A stretch of DNA of 46,396 bases from Bacteroidales bacterium. GTDB taxonomy: Bacteria > Bacteroidota > Bacteroidia > Bacteroidales > Rikenellaceae. The notes under the pieces are model-generated. The model was not told where the DNA came from, ran no database searches, and saw only the letters and a list, made by a program, of their open reading frames with translations. Positions 36,785 to 46,097 of the stretch are shown piece by piece; the first letter of the stretch is position 1; every line of letters starts with the position of its first letter. The position numbers and the translations under genes were made by a program. The DNA is taken from NCBI GenBank assembly GCA_949419965.1, contig CASPAC010000012.1:1-46396 (forward strand), written 5' to 3'.

Positions 36785-36925
36785 TCATACAAAAGTATGT
36801 AAAATATTCCGGATTCAAGTATTTTTCACCGATGCAAACCATATTTTGCATCGAAAAGCACCGAATCGTTTAGCAAAACGACCGTTCGTTGCATATCAAA
36901 ATCCTGATTCCCGGCCCGTTTCATT
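36785..36925. other. Invertible 141-bp DNA segment (promoter switch)
   Basis: Segment between the two 23-bp arms, more AT-rich than the flanking genes. It contains one consensus promoter (36790-36819) next to the left arm and none pointing right. Inversion would place that promoter next to the right arm, reading into the pilus operon at 37022. The recombinase gene lies immediately to the left. Confidence 0.85.
36790..36819 (-). promoter_or_regulatory. Promoter P2 inside the invertible segment (OFF orientation)
   Basis: The minus strand has CTTG (36819-36816), an 18-bp spacer and TACTTTTG (36797-36790), an exact -7 box. The start would fall in the left repeat arm, reading away from the pilus genes. 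After inversion it would start in the right arm, about 90-100 nt before the ATG at 37022. Confidence 0.75.
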
Positions 36926-36948
36926 TTCAATCCCTCTCTTGGTAAGAG
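36926..36948 (-). repeat. Right arm of the perfect 23-bp inverted repeat
   Basis: Exact inverted copy of 36762-36784, 73 bp ahead of the first pilus-operon start codon. No plus-strand TAnnTTTG box is visible between this arm and 37022. Confidence 0.92.
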
Positions 36949-37021
36949 ATGACGCATTGCCCTGCCAATTGCGCATCCCGGTAAAGATACAACGCTTGTT
37001 GTCGAACATAACGAAAAGATA

Positions 37022-37606
37022 ATGAAACGCATCATCTTATTGCTGGCCATTATCGTGACTGGCATGACCCAGGAGCTTCGGGCACAGAAAGCGGCAATCA
37101 AGACCAACCTGCTCTCCGACGCATTCCTCAACATCAATCTCGGTGCCGAGGTGGGTCTGGCACCCCAATGGACGCTCGACGCCTCGGGGCAGTTCAACGG
37201 CTGGACACTTTCGCACGACCGCCGGCGGAAGCACTGGGTCTTGCAGCCCGAAGCGCGCTATTGGCTCTGCGACCGCTTTTCCGGCCATTTTTTCGGAGCG
37301 CACATGCACGCAGGCCAGTACAACGTGGGCGGTTTCAACGGCGTGATCAACCTGCTCGGAACCGATGCCCGCAAACTCAAGGACTACCGCTACCAGGGTT
37401 GGTTCGTCGGTGCGGGCGTGGCATACGGCTACGCATGGATTCTCAACCGCTACTGGAACCTCGAAGCCGAAATCGGCTTCGGCTATTCCTACACCCGCTA
37501 CGACCGGTTCCGGTGCACCGGATGCGGCAAAAAAGTGGAAACGAACAAGCCGCACCACTACGTGGGACCGACCAAGGCGGCCATCAATCTGGTTTACGTC
37601 TTCTGA
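37022..37606 (+). CDS. DUF3575 outer-membrane barrel protein of the pilus operon
   Basis: A 194-residue protein with signal peptide MKRIILLLAIIVTGMTQELRAQ. The KAAIKTNLLSDAFLNINLGAEVGLAPQWTLD start and the alternating aromatic strands (WVLQPEARYWLCDRFSGHFFGAH, WFVGAGVAYGYAW, NLEAEIGFGYSYTRYDRF) are typical of DUF3575, a small beta-barrel found at the head of Bacteroidota fimbrial operons. The role is probably outer-membrane assembly or anchoring of pili, but the mechanism is not known. It is the first gene downstream of the invertible promoter. Confidence 0.88.
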   Translation: MKRIILLLAIIVTGMTQELRAQKAAIKTNLLSDAFLNINLGAEVGLAPQWTLDASGQFNGWTLSHDRRRKHWVLQPEARYWLCDRFSGHFFGAHMHAGQYNVGGFNGVINLLGTDARKLKDYRYQGWFVGAGVAYGYAWILNRYWNLEAEIGFGYSYTRYDRFRCTGCGKKVETNKPHHYVGPTKAAINLVYVF

Positions 37607-37616
37607 ACGAATGGAT

Positions 37617-39056
37617 ATGAAAAGAACAATATTCATGTTGGCCGCCCTGCTGGGGGCGGGAAGCATGCCCGAAGCAGCGGCACAGACTCCGGGGAACGTC
37701 GTTCCCGACGTATCGGTCGGCCGCTTCGCCATGGAGCGCCACGGCAAATATCTGACCGTGGAGATGGAGGTCGACCTCTCCGCACTCAGCGTCGACGCCA
37801 ACCGGGCCGTGGTGCTCACGCCGCGCCTGGTCAACGGTAAGGATTCGCTCGACCTGCCCGCAATCGGCATCTACGGACGCCGGCGTTACTACTACTACGT
37901 GCGCAACGGCATCAGCACCCTCTCCGGCAGCAGCGGAATCAGCTGCCTGGCCTCGAAGAAACCGGAGGTCGTAAGCTATCGCAATCCGACAATTTACCAA
38001 GAGTGGATGAACGGTGCCGAGCTGTCGTTGCATCGCTGCGACTGGGGTTGCTGCCGCACCTTGCTGGCGGCATACGCAGGCGCGCTGGGAGAGCATAACG
38101 AGGCTTTCTTCCCCGAATTGGTCTACGTGCGGCCCGAGGCCGAGACCATGAAAAGCCGGTCGTTGTCGGGTTCGGCCTTCATCGACTTCCCGGTCGACCG
38201 GACCGACATCTTCCCCGACTACCGCCGCAACGGCACGGAGCTGGGCAAGATACAGGCCACCATCGACTCCGTGAGGACCGACAAGGACGTCTCCATCGTC
38301 TCCGTATGGCTCAAGGGCTACGCTTCGCCCGAGAGCCCCTATGCGCATAACAAGGAGCTGGCCATCGGTCGTACGGAGGCACTCAAGAAGTACATCCGGC
38401 AGCTGTTCCACTTCGCCGACGGGGTGATCGTCACCGACTACGAACCCGAAGATTGGGAAGGACTGCGGCGCTACGTCGAGCGCTCCGACCTCGACCATCG
38501 CGAGGAGATACTCGCCATGATCGACAGCAGCCTCGACCCCGACGCCAAAGAGGCGAAAATCAAACGCACTTACCCGGAAGAGTACGGTTTCCTGTTGAGG
38601 AATTGTTATCCGGCACTGCGGCACACCGACTACCGCATCGACTACAACGTGCGCAGCTACAGCAACATCGAGGAGATACGGCGCATCATGGCCGAGCGTC
38701 CCGAGAAGCTGAGTCTGAACGAATTCTACCTCGTGGCGCAGGAGTACGAGCCCGGCACCGAGGAGTTCACCGCCGTGTTCGAAACAGCGGTCCGCATGTT
38801 CCCCGACGACCCCGTCGCCAACCTCAACGCCGCCAATGCCGCCATGCGCCACGACGACCTGGACGCCGCCGCCGGCTACCTCGACAAGGCGGGCGATTCC
38901 GCAGAAGCGTTCTATGCCCGCGGTGCGCTCGCCATACGCGCAAAAGACTACGCCGCAGCCGTGCGCCACATGAAGAGAGCCGACGCAATGGGACTCCGCG
39001 AAGCGGAAGCCATTCTTGCAGAGCTGAAAGAAAGAGGATACCTGGAAAAACAATGA
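37617..39056 (+). CDS. DUF3868/OmpA-like protein of the pilus operon
   Basis: 479 residues from the ATG at 37617 (MKRTIFMLAALLGAG); ATG 37611 (MDMKR) is possible. After the signal peptide an N-terminal beta domain (about 28-170) resembles DUF3868. An OmpA-C-like peptidoglycan-binding segment (about 185-290) has VWLKGYASPESPYAHNKELAIGRTEALKKYI. The C-terminal third (about 390-479) looks like TPR helices (NLNAANAAMRHDDLDAAAGYLDKAG). Proteins of this type travel with DUF3575 in pilus loci and may link the barrel to the cell wall. The stop overlaps the next gene as ATGA. Confidence 0.87.
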   Translation: MKRTIFMLAALLGAGSMPEAAAQTPGNVVPDVSVGRFAMERHGKYLTVEMEVDLSALSVDANRAVVLTPRLVNGKDSLDLPAIGIYGRRRYYYYVRNGISTLSGSSGISCLASKKPEVVSYRNPTIYQEWMNGAELSLHRCDWGCCRTLLAAYAGALGEHNEAFFPELVYVRPEAETMKSRSLSGSAFIDFPVDRTDIFPDYRRNGTELGKIQATIDSVRTDKDVSIVSVWLKGYASPESPYAHNKELAIGRTEALKKYIRQLFHFADGVIVTDYEPEDWEGLRRYVERSDLDHREEILAMIDSSLDPDAKEAKIKRTYPEEYGFLLRNCYPALRHTDYRIDYNVRSYSNIEEIRRIMAERPEKLSLNEFYLVAQEYEPGTEEFTAVFETAVRMFPDDPVANLNAANAAMRHDDLDAAAGYLDKAGDSAEAFYARGALAIRAKDYAAAVRHMKRADAMGLREAEAILAELKERGYLEKQ

Positions 39057-40765
39057 AACGCAGTATAGTATGTCTGTTCGGAATCCTGGCGCTGGGCGCC
39101 TGTTCCGAAAACGGAGCCCCGGACACGAAAGGTCCGGACGAGAGCAAGACCGGCGGTCGTTTCCTGACCGTCGGAATCGCCGATGCCGGCACAACGAGAG
39201 CCGGAGCCGACGGCTATGAGGCCGGTTCCGGCAGCGAAAGCCGAATCGGGTCGCTCAGATTCTATTTCTTCGACAGCAAGGGCAGCCCGGTCAGCGTGAA
39301 CCTCGCCGGGCGGAAAAACTATGTCGATTGTACGGACATCGTACCGGAGACGGGAAGCAGCATGCCGAACGTCGAGAAAACGTTCCGGACAACCGTCATG
39401 GTCAATCCCGGATTCAGCCAGGTCGGGGCCTTGGCCGCCATCGCCAACTACGAAGCGGCCGGTCTCGGCACGGAGTCGCTCTCCTTGGCCGAGTTGTGCG
39501 CCAAGGTCGGCGATTATGCCGCCGCCGCAGACGGAACCGGGAGCGATTCGACCCCGGGCTTCGTCATGACCAGCTCGTCCTACGCCGGCGCCGACGGTCC
39601 GGTCTGCACGGCGGCAGTCCTTCCCGAGAACCTCTGCGACACGGAGGCCGAGGCTGCCGCCCGCCCCGTAACCGTCTACCTGGAACGCGTCGTCGCCAAA
39701 GCACGACTGACGACCGCCTGGAACACCGACAAGGTCTCCGTCGTGAACGGCGTGGCATTCAACGGCAAAACCCATACGGCCGTCGCACTGAAAGACGCCG
39801 AAGGCAAATCCCTCACCGTCGGCGGCAAGCAGGTCTACGCCCTCTTCACCGGCTGGAGCATCACCGGCCGGGCCGACAAGTCCTACCTCTTCAAGAAAAT
39901 CAACACCGAAACGGCTTGGCAGCTGGGCTGGACCTGGAACAACCCCGTCTTCTTCCGTTCCTACTGGGCCGCCAATCCCGCCGGCGTCTCGCTCGGGCAT
40001 ATCGCCTACAATGAAATCGATTCCGCAATCGACGGGAACAGCACCGTCTACTGCGCAGAGAATGCCGCGGACAACTTCGCCGACGGCACCAAAAAGCGTT
40101 ACGACCCCGACAGCGAGGTCGGCAACCGCACCCAGGCCATCGTCGCCGCCGTGTTGGTGACCGTCGACGGCAGCAGCGCATCGCCCGTCGACCTCGCCCG
40201 ATGGGCCGGGGCCGACTACACGCAGGAGGGCGTCAAGACGGCCATGCTCAACACCGTCGCAAGCCTCATCTACACCAAGAAAGACACCGGGTTCGTCTCC
40301 ATCGGACCCGAGCACGTGAAACTGGTCACCGCCACCCAGGCAGGCATGGCGGACGACAAGTCGGAGAACAGCCCGCGCTACCTCTGTTACCTGCAGCTGA
40401 CCGACGCTGCCCGGGCGCTGCCGTTCTACTCGGCCGCATCGGACCAGGCCGCCATCACCCCCGATGCCGTCGACAACATCCTCCGGGAGATGCCCGGAGC
40501 ACGGGTATGGAAAAGCGGAACGACCTACTATTATACGGACATACGCCATTCGGGCCTCGACGAACAGAGAGGGCTCTGCGGCGTGGTGCGCAACCACGTC
40601 TACGAAATCAGCATCAACTCCGTCGCCGGCCTCGGAACTCCGGTCTGGGACCCCGACGAGAAGATCGTTCCGCAGAAGCCGGACGACAGCCAAACCCACA
40701 TCGCGGCGACGATCGGCATTCTTTCATGGAGAACGGTGAACAACGACGTCGACCTGGTATGGTAA
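39053..40765 (+). CDS. Mfa1-like type V pilus major (stalk) subunit lipoprotein
   Basis: A 570-residue lipoprotein with signal MKRSIVCLFGILALGAC (Cys17). The Arg near TTRAG (about residue 48) could be the protease site that frees the first strand for strand-exchange polymerisation, as in P. gingivalis-type pilins. RIGSLRFYFFDSKGSPV, MVNPGF, VYLERVVAKARLT and the C-terminal VYEISINSVAGLGTPVWDP and ILSWRTVNNDVDLVW match the Mfa1 family. It is the likely shaft subunit exported by the lipoprotein route. Its start overlaps the preceding stop by 4 bp, so it is translationally coupled. Confidence 0.88.
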   Translation: MKRSIVCLFGILALGACSENGAPDTKGPDESKTGGRFLTVGIADAGTTRAGADGYEAGSGSESRIGSLRFYFFDSKGSPVSVNLAGRKNYVDCTDIVPETGSSMPNVEKTFRTTVMVNPGFSQVGALAAIANYEAAGLGTESLSLAELCAKVGDYAAAADGTGSDSTPGFVMTSSSYAGADGPVCTAAVLPENLCDTEAEAAARPVTVYLERVVAKARLTTAWNTDKVSVVNGVAFNGKTHTAVALKDAEGKSLTVGGKQVYALFTGWSITGRADKSYLFKKINTETAWQLGWTWNNPVFFRSYWAANPAGVSLGHIAYNEIDSAIDGNSTVYCAENAADNFADGTKKRYDPDSEVGNRTQAIVAAVLVTVDGSSASPVDLARWAGADYTQEGVKTAMLNTVASLIYTKKDTGFVSIGPEHVKLVTATQAGMADDKSENSPRYLCYLQLTDAARALPFYSAASDQAAITPDAVDNILREMPGARVWKSGTTYYYTDIRHSGLDEQRGLCGVVRNHVYEISINSVAGLGTPVWDPDEKIVPQKPDDSQTHIAATIGILSWRTVNNDVDLVW

Positions 40766-40811
40766 GGCGTTCCCTGAAGAGGACGCCCCGCAGACATAAC
40801 ACACACATGCG

Positions 40812-41861
40812 ATGAGCACATTGTCTTATATCAAACATCTTGGATGGGCAGCGTTCGTATTGCTCGGAGCCGCATCCTGCGACAGTCTGATCTACGACCG
40901 CGAAGGGGATTGCTCCGTGCACTACCGGTTGAGGTTCCGCTACGACATGAACCTGAAGTTCGCCGACGCCTTCGCACACGAGGTGGAATCGGTCCGGCTG
41001 TATGCGTTCGATTCGGAAGGCAAGCTCGTGTGGCAGGCGGCCGAGCAGGGCGAGGCGCTCGCGGCCGACGGCTACTCCATGCTGCTGGACCTCGCCCCCG
41101 GAAGCTACCGGCTGGTGGCCTGGTGCGGACTCGACGGCGGCGATTCCTTCAGCCTGCCCGATGCGGCGTCCGCATGCAGCCCGGATGACCTGCACTGCCG
41201 GCTGAGCTGCATCTCCGGGACGGCGGCGGCCGGCTCCTCGTCCCCGGCCTGTTCCGACAGCGACCTGAAGCCGCTGTTCCACGGCATGATGGAGGTCGAA
41301 CTGCCGGCAGACGACGACGGCGGCGAATACACCTATGAAATGTCGCTCACCAAGAACACCAACGTCTTCCGTGTCGTGTTGCAGCACCTGTCGGGCGAAG
41401 ACCTCAGCGCCGAGGATTTCGAGTTCGGCATCGAGGACTGCAACGGATGGCTCGCCTACGACAATTCGCCGCTCAGCGACCGGCCCGTCGTCTACCGGCC
41501 GTGGGCGGTCTATTCGGGCCAGGCCGGCGTAGGGTCCGGCCGCGCCATCACGGCGGTCCGGGTCGTCGTGGCCGAAATGACCGTAAACCGGCTCTTCATG
41601 CGCGACTGGACGCAATACCGGCGTCCCGCACTGGTCATACGCACCGCTGCCGACGGCGCGCTCGTCGCTTCGGTCCCCATCATCGACTACGCTTTGCTGG
41701 TCAAGGGCCGGCACTATGCACAGATGGACGACCAGGAGTACCTCGACCGGGCCGACCAATATAACATGACGTTCTTCCTCGACAGCAGCAACCATTGGAT
41801 AAGCACCGCCATCGAGGTGCTCTCCTGGCGGGTGGTCGTCAACAATTCGGACCTCAATTGA
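40812..41861 (+). CDS. Mfa2/FimB-like pilus anchor lipoprotein
   Basis: A 349-residue lipoprotein with signal MSTLSYIKHLGWAAFVLLGAASC (Cys23). CDSLIYDREGDCSVHYRLRFRYDMNLKFADAFAHEVESVRLYAFD is the hallmark of the Mfa2/FimB family, split here as CDSLIYDREGDC (23-34) then the FRYDMNLKFADAF strand. TYEMSLTKNTNVFRVVLQHL and the terminal IEVLSWRVVVNNSDLN are also typical. These proteins stop polymerisation and hold the pilus base in the outer membrane. It follows the stalk gene by 46 bp. Confidence 0.88.
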   Translation: MSTLSYIKHLGWAAFVLLGAASCDSLIYDREGDCSVHYRLRFRYDMNLKFADAFAHEVESVRLYAFDSEGKLVWQAAEQGEALAADGYSMLLDLAPGSYRLVAWCGLDGGDSFSLPDAASACSPDDLHCRLSCISGTAAAGSSSPACSDSDLKPLFHGMMEVELPADDDGGEYTYEMSLTKNTNVFRVVLQHLSGEDLSAEDFEFGIEDCNGWLAYDNSPLSDRPVVYRPWAVYSGQAGVGSGRAITAVRVVVAEMTVNRLFMRDWTQYRRPALVIRTAADGALVASVPIIDYALLVKGRHYAQMDDQEYLDRADQYNMTFFLDSSNHWISTAIEVLSWRVVVNNSDLN

Positions 41862-41883
41862 TAAACGTTTTCGCAACAGGCAA

Positions 41884-43020
41884 ATGAAAACCTTGTCGCA
41901 ACATATCATCCTGAGGATGGCTTCGGTACTCGGCCCGCTGCTCATGTCGGCGGCCTGCAACTCCGGTTCTTCGGACGCCACACCGCCCGCCGGCCGCACG
42001 GTCATGCTCGGAGTGACGACCGAAGTCCTCGGCTCCGTCCGCACCGACAGCGAGAAGATGAGTACGCTGCGCATCGTCGTCCTGCATCCCGACGGTTCGG
42101 TCGAGCACAACCGGTTCGTCGATTTCGGCAGCGCCATGCAGACGGAATACACCCGGCTTCTGGAGGTCCGGCCCGACGAGAAGAAGAGTATATGGCTGAT
42201 AGCCAACGAAAACAGCGTCTCTTCCGACCTGCACGATGCGCTGGAGGCCTATACCGCCGGCAAGCAGGGTTTCGGGGAGGCGGCCGGCAACCTGTCGTTC
42301 GTTCTCGACCCCGCCCGGCCGCTCCCCATGACTTCCTTCTACGAGGTCCAGACCGAGGAGACCGACATGGAATGCCGGTTCTTCCTGGTCCGCACGGCCG
42401 CCAAATTCACGTTCCGGTTCACGAACCGGCGTTCGGGGGCCGTCACGATCGACAGCATCGCCGTCTCGGACATCGCCGAAGAAAGCTATCTCATGCCCCA
42501 TAAGCTCGCTCCGACCATGACGTTCCGCGCAACGGAGCAAAGCCCTCCCGAAGAACTCTACTGGATCGACTGGCTCAAAAGGGTGTCGGACGAATCGCAG
42601 CTGAATCCCGGCGACAAAAGCCTGGCCGACCGGCGGGGATGGATACTCGACTACGACGTACCCGCGACAATGCACCGCAGCGTCACGATGCAGGCTCCGG
42701 ACGATTTCCGGGTCGCAGGACTCGCCTACGACATGGGAGTGCCGCGGCCGGGCACGGCCGTTTTCCCGACTTTCTTCCTGCCCGAAAGCAAATCGCCGAA
42801 AGCCGTTTCGGGAAGTTACGGCGAGCAGGAGTACTTCATGACGCTCACGATGACCGATTCCAGCAACGCAACGAAAACATTCCGTTGTCCTTTCGACAAC
42901 CTGAAGTCTCTTTTCCGCAATACGCACGTCACGGTGGACATATCGCTGCACGAAAAAGGCATCCAGGTCGACGTGATTCCCTACAGCGAAGTTGTCCTTC
43001 AGCCCGAGTTCGGATTGTAA
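41884..43020 (+). CDS. Pilus minor subunit lipoprotein
   Basis: A 378-residue lipoprotein with signal ending LLMSAAC (Cys25). The two-beta-domain layout (MLGVTTEVLGSVRTDSEKMSTLRIVVLHPDGSVEHNRFVDF, then VRTAAKFTFRFTN and a C-terminal NLKSLFRNTHVTVDISLHEKGIQVDVIPY) fits fimbrial subunits of the type V system. The RNTHYTLDISI-like terminal strand is common to Mfa/Fim proteins. Between anchor and tip genes, it is probably an adapter. No closer family name can be given. Confidence 0.78.
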   Translation: MKTLSQHIILRMASVLGPLLMSAACNSGSSDATPPAGRTVMLGVTTEVLGSVRTDSEKMSTLRIVVLHPDGSVEHNRFVDFGSAMQTEYTRLLEVRPDEKKSIWLIANENSVSSDLHDALEAYTAGKQGFGEAAGNLSFVLDPARPLPMTSFYEVQTEETDMECRFFLVRTAAKFTFRFTNRRSGAVTIDSIAVSDIAEESYLMPHKLAPTMTFRATEQSPPEELYWIDWLKRVSDESQLNPGDKSLADRRGWILDYDVPATMHRSVTMQAPDDFRVAGLAYDMGVPRPGTAVFPTFFLPESKSPKAVSGSYGEQEYFMTLTMTDSSNATKTFRCPFDNLKSLFRNTHVTVDISLHEKGIQVDVIPYSEVVLQPEFGL

Positions 43021-43042
43021 ACACATGCTAAAACACCTCAGA

Positions 43043-46000
43043 ATGAAACGTCTGATAGCATCCGTTCTTTGTGCGGTTCTCCTTTCCGCCGCAAGTTGTT
43101 ACAACGACCCCCTGGCCGGCAGCATCGGCTCATGCAGCGCCGCGCTCTCCGCCACCGTCGACTTCCGCCCCATGTCGTCGGGTCTGACGCAGACCCGGAC
43201 CCCCGGCGACACCATCGGAGAGATCGGCAGCCTCCACATGCTGCTCTACGATTACGAAAGCGGCGAACTGGTCCAGAGCCGGCAGGTCGACAACTATGTA
43301 CTGCGCGACGTCGTACGCAGCAACGCCGATGCGGACAACGGGCTCTCGGCGGAAACCATGACCAAGCAGGCCGCCTTCGACCTCTTCGACATCGACTTCG
43401 GCCGCTACCGCATCTACGCGGTGGCCAACATCTCCGATCTGCTCGACAGCCACGCCGAGGAGATACGGACCGTGGAGGGTCTCCGCAGCCTGCCGCTCAC
43501 CTGGGACTCCGAGGATATGGCCAGAAACGGTCAGATGATCGGCTGCTTCACCAAGCATTCGTCCGCCCGGCAGGAGGACGAACCCCTCGTCATCGACGAA
43601 AAGAACGTAAGGCTGCACGCCTGGCTGCGCCGCGCGGCATCCAAAATCACCGTCGCCTACGACGGCAGCGCCCTGAACGAAGGCGTCTTCATCTACCTCA
43701 AGTCGGTGCGCATCAAGGATATACCCTCGCAATGCCATCTGGGCAAGGACAACAACGTGGGAGCCCCGGGATATGCGTTGGCATATCCCGAGAACGGTTC
43801 CGACATGCCCGACGGCGAGAAGATCGTCTACTACGAAGGCGACGAGCCCCAGGAGTTCGGTCCCGACTATGCAGGTCCCCGCATCACATCCGGAACCCCG
43901 TTCTTCGGTTCGCACGAGGAAGCGGACGAAGCACTCTTCTTCTACGAAAACTTGCAGGGAACCGGCAAGGACAAACGGCAGGACGCCGACAAGGACGGCG
44001 AGCTCGATGCTCCGGGCATGCCGGGCGATGCCGCCTACGCAGCCAAAGACGAAAAACCCTACGGCACCTACGTCGAAGTCGAAGCCTACTACGTCTCCAT
44101 CAACCCGCTCAAGCAGGGCAGCGGGCCGATTACCTATCGTTTCATGCTTGGCCAGGACGTGGAGAAGGACTACAACGCCAAACGCAACTGCCACTACAAG
44201 CTGACGTTGAAATTCAAGAACTTCGCCAACGATGCCGACTGGCACATCGAGTACGAGGAGCCGCAGCCCAGCGTCATGACGCCCGAACCCTACTACATCT
44301 CCTACCTCTACAACCACTCGCTCACCTACCCCATCAAAATCAACACGGGAGGCCGGAAAATCGAATACATCCGGGCAGAAATCACCGACAACCGGTGGGC
44401 GCCCTACAACGCCAACCAGGAAATCTATTATCATCCGATAGACCTTCCGAACGCCAACCTGTGGAACGGTTTCCTTTCGCTGCACCAGACCAACCAGACC
44501 TACATCACCGGAAGCAAACCGTTCACCGCCGTCTCCAACAAGGAGTTCTACGAGTCCGCTCCCAAGCGGGGCGAACGCGAGTACCGCGACTTCTCCGTGG
44601 GCGAGCATACCACCGACGGGGCCGAAAGCACCGACACCTACCGCGTCGAGAAACATCCTACCGAGGCCAATACCTACTACGTGTTCATTCCCATGTACAC
44701 GCGGGCCAAGCAGCTCATCAAGTCGACGGGCTACACCGGCAACAACCCCTATGTCGCCTACCAGCGCAAGGCAAGCGTGAAGATCACAACCAAGCTGGAA
44801 GGGTTGGAGCCGGCGTTCGAGAACGAGGCGACCATCTACCAGGTGCGCCGCATCGTCAACCCCAAGGGCATCTACCGCAGCGCCAACAACAACGGTTCGT
44901 TCCATGTGGTGTTGAAACGGCTGCCGAGGGAGAACGCCGAATATTTCGAAACTTTCCAGTCCGAAGGGCCCTGGAAAGCCTATGTCATCAAGGACACCAA
45001 CGGCGACGGCATCACGCTTTCGGGCTACCGCGGCAAATCGGAATGCATCCGCGACACCATCCACGGCAAGACCGGTACGGAAATAGACTTCAACGTCGAT
45101 TTTTCTTCCGGCGGATCCGGCAACCGCTACGCCATCATCCGGGTCGAATACCACAACTACACCTGCCAGCACCTCATTTTCGTGCGGCAGGGCAACGAGC
45201 CCGACAACCTGATCGACGGCGGCGCGGCATGGTATGCCGAGAACATGAAAACACGCACCCGACGGACGGCAACTCCGTTAGAGGAGGGTTCGTTGTTCAA
45301 GATGGGCAACTGGGACGATCCCATCGATGCCCTGAACAACAAAAACTCCAAAGAGGTATGGATCAACGTTGTCCCGACCGATTTCAGATTGTTGCCGGAG
45401 GACGGTTTCACCATCGCCGGAACCGACAAGAAAAAAACATGGAGCCAGATAACTGCCAATCTCAACCCGGACAATCCCGAGCTCAATTCGTTCGACGACC
45501 CGGACAGCGAGATGAGAGTGGCCGGATGGGAGGACTACGAAGCGTTGTACAACAATGCCGACATCGAGCAGGGCTACGGCATCCTCTACGGCGACGACGC
45601 TACGGAGACCGCCGATCATATCAACGATGCGTATGGCTACGACTACTCCGCGAACACCTCGGGACGCGGCATGCGCGGCTGCTTCGTCTACAACAAAAAA
45701 ACCGGCAAGAACCTCTTCTTCCCCATAGGCGCCTCCGGCTACGGACACCGAAGGAACGCCGAGGGCGGTATCCTGAGGTATTCCGCCGGGCAGACCGGTT
45801 ATTTCTCCACGAACCCCCTCCCCGCCTACCCTTCGGACGGCATCTACACCTACCCCAACGGTGTGGCCGACGCCCCGTTGCTCCACGACATCTACATGCG
45901 TCCGGGCGCCATCTATTGGTACCGGACACGCGGGGGCGCCATCCCCGACGGCCCCTACGTCGGTTGGGACATCAATTATTTCACGTTCGATTTCTACCCC

Positions 46001-46063
46001 ATAGGTAATTATTCCGCAGGCGCATCCCAGGATGCCTGCTTCGTGCGTTGCATCCGAAAATAG
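43043..46063 (+). CDS. Large pilus tip protein with FISUMP-like C-terminus
   Basis: 1006 residues from the ATG at 43043 (MKRLIASVLCAVLLSAASC, Cys19); ATG 43025 is an alternative. The N-terminal half has the two fimbrial beta domains (about 25-420, with YRIYAVANISDL and CHYKLTLKFKNFANDADWHIEYE), like DUF4906 tip proteins. A middle beta region follows. The last 270 residues start GGAAWYAENMKT and end CFVRCIRK with YWYRTRGG between, the pattern of the Fibrobacter succinogenes major paralogous (FISUMP) domain. Being last and largest in the operon, it is the likely tip adhesin; its ligand is unknown. Only a weak hairpin follows. Confidence 0.82.
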   Translation: MKRLIASVLCAVLLSAASCYNDPLAGSIGSCSAALSATVDFRPMSSGLTQTRTPGDTIGEIGSLHMLLYDYESGELVQSRQVDNYVLRDVVRSNADADNGLSAETMTKQAAFDLFDIDFGRYRIYAVANISDLLDSHAEEIRTVEGLRSLPLTWDSEDMARNGQMIGCFTKHSSARQEDEPLVIDEKNVRLHAWLRRAASKITVAYDGSALNEGVFIYLKSVRIKDIPSQCHLGKDNNVGAPGYALAYPENGSDMPDGEKIVYYEGDEPQEFGPDYAGPRITSGTPFFGSHEEADEALFFYENLQGTGKDKRQDADKDGELDAPGMPGDAAYAAKDEKPYGTYVEVEAYYVSINPLKQGSGPITYRFMLGQDVEKDYNAKRNCHYKLTLKFKNFANDADWHIEYEEPQPSVMTPEPYYISYLYNHSLTYPIKINTGGRKIEYIRAEITDNRWAPYNANQEIYYHPIDLPNANLWNGFLSLHQTNQTYITGSKPFTAVSNKEFYESAPKRGEREYRDFSVGEHTTDGAESTDTYRVEKHPTEANTYYVFIPMYTRAKQLIKSTGYTGNNPYVAYQRKASVKITTKLEGLEPAFENEATIYQVRRIVNPKGIYRSANNNGSFHVVLKRLPRENAEYFETFQSEGPWKAYVIKDTNGDGITLSGYRGKSECIRDTIHGKTGTEIDFNVDFSSGGSGNRYAIIRVEYHNYTCQHLIFVRQGNEPDNLIDGGAAWYAENMKTRTRRTATPLEEGSLFKMGNWDDPIDALNNKNSKEVWINVVPTDFRLLPEDGFTIAGTDKKKTWSQITANLNPDNPELNSFDDPDSEMRVAGWEDYEALYNNADIEQGYGILYGDDATETADHINDAYGYDYSANTSGRGMRGCFVYNKKTGKNLFFPIGASGYGHRRNAEGGILRYSAGQTGYFSTNPLPAYPSDGIYTYPNGVADAPLLHDIYMRPGAIYWYRTRGGAIPDGPYVGWDINYFTFDFYPIGNYSAGASQDACFVRCIRK

Positions 46064-46097
46064 CGGCACCGGGCGGTGCGGGCTCCGAACGGTCCCA

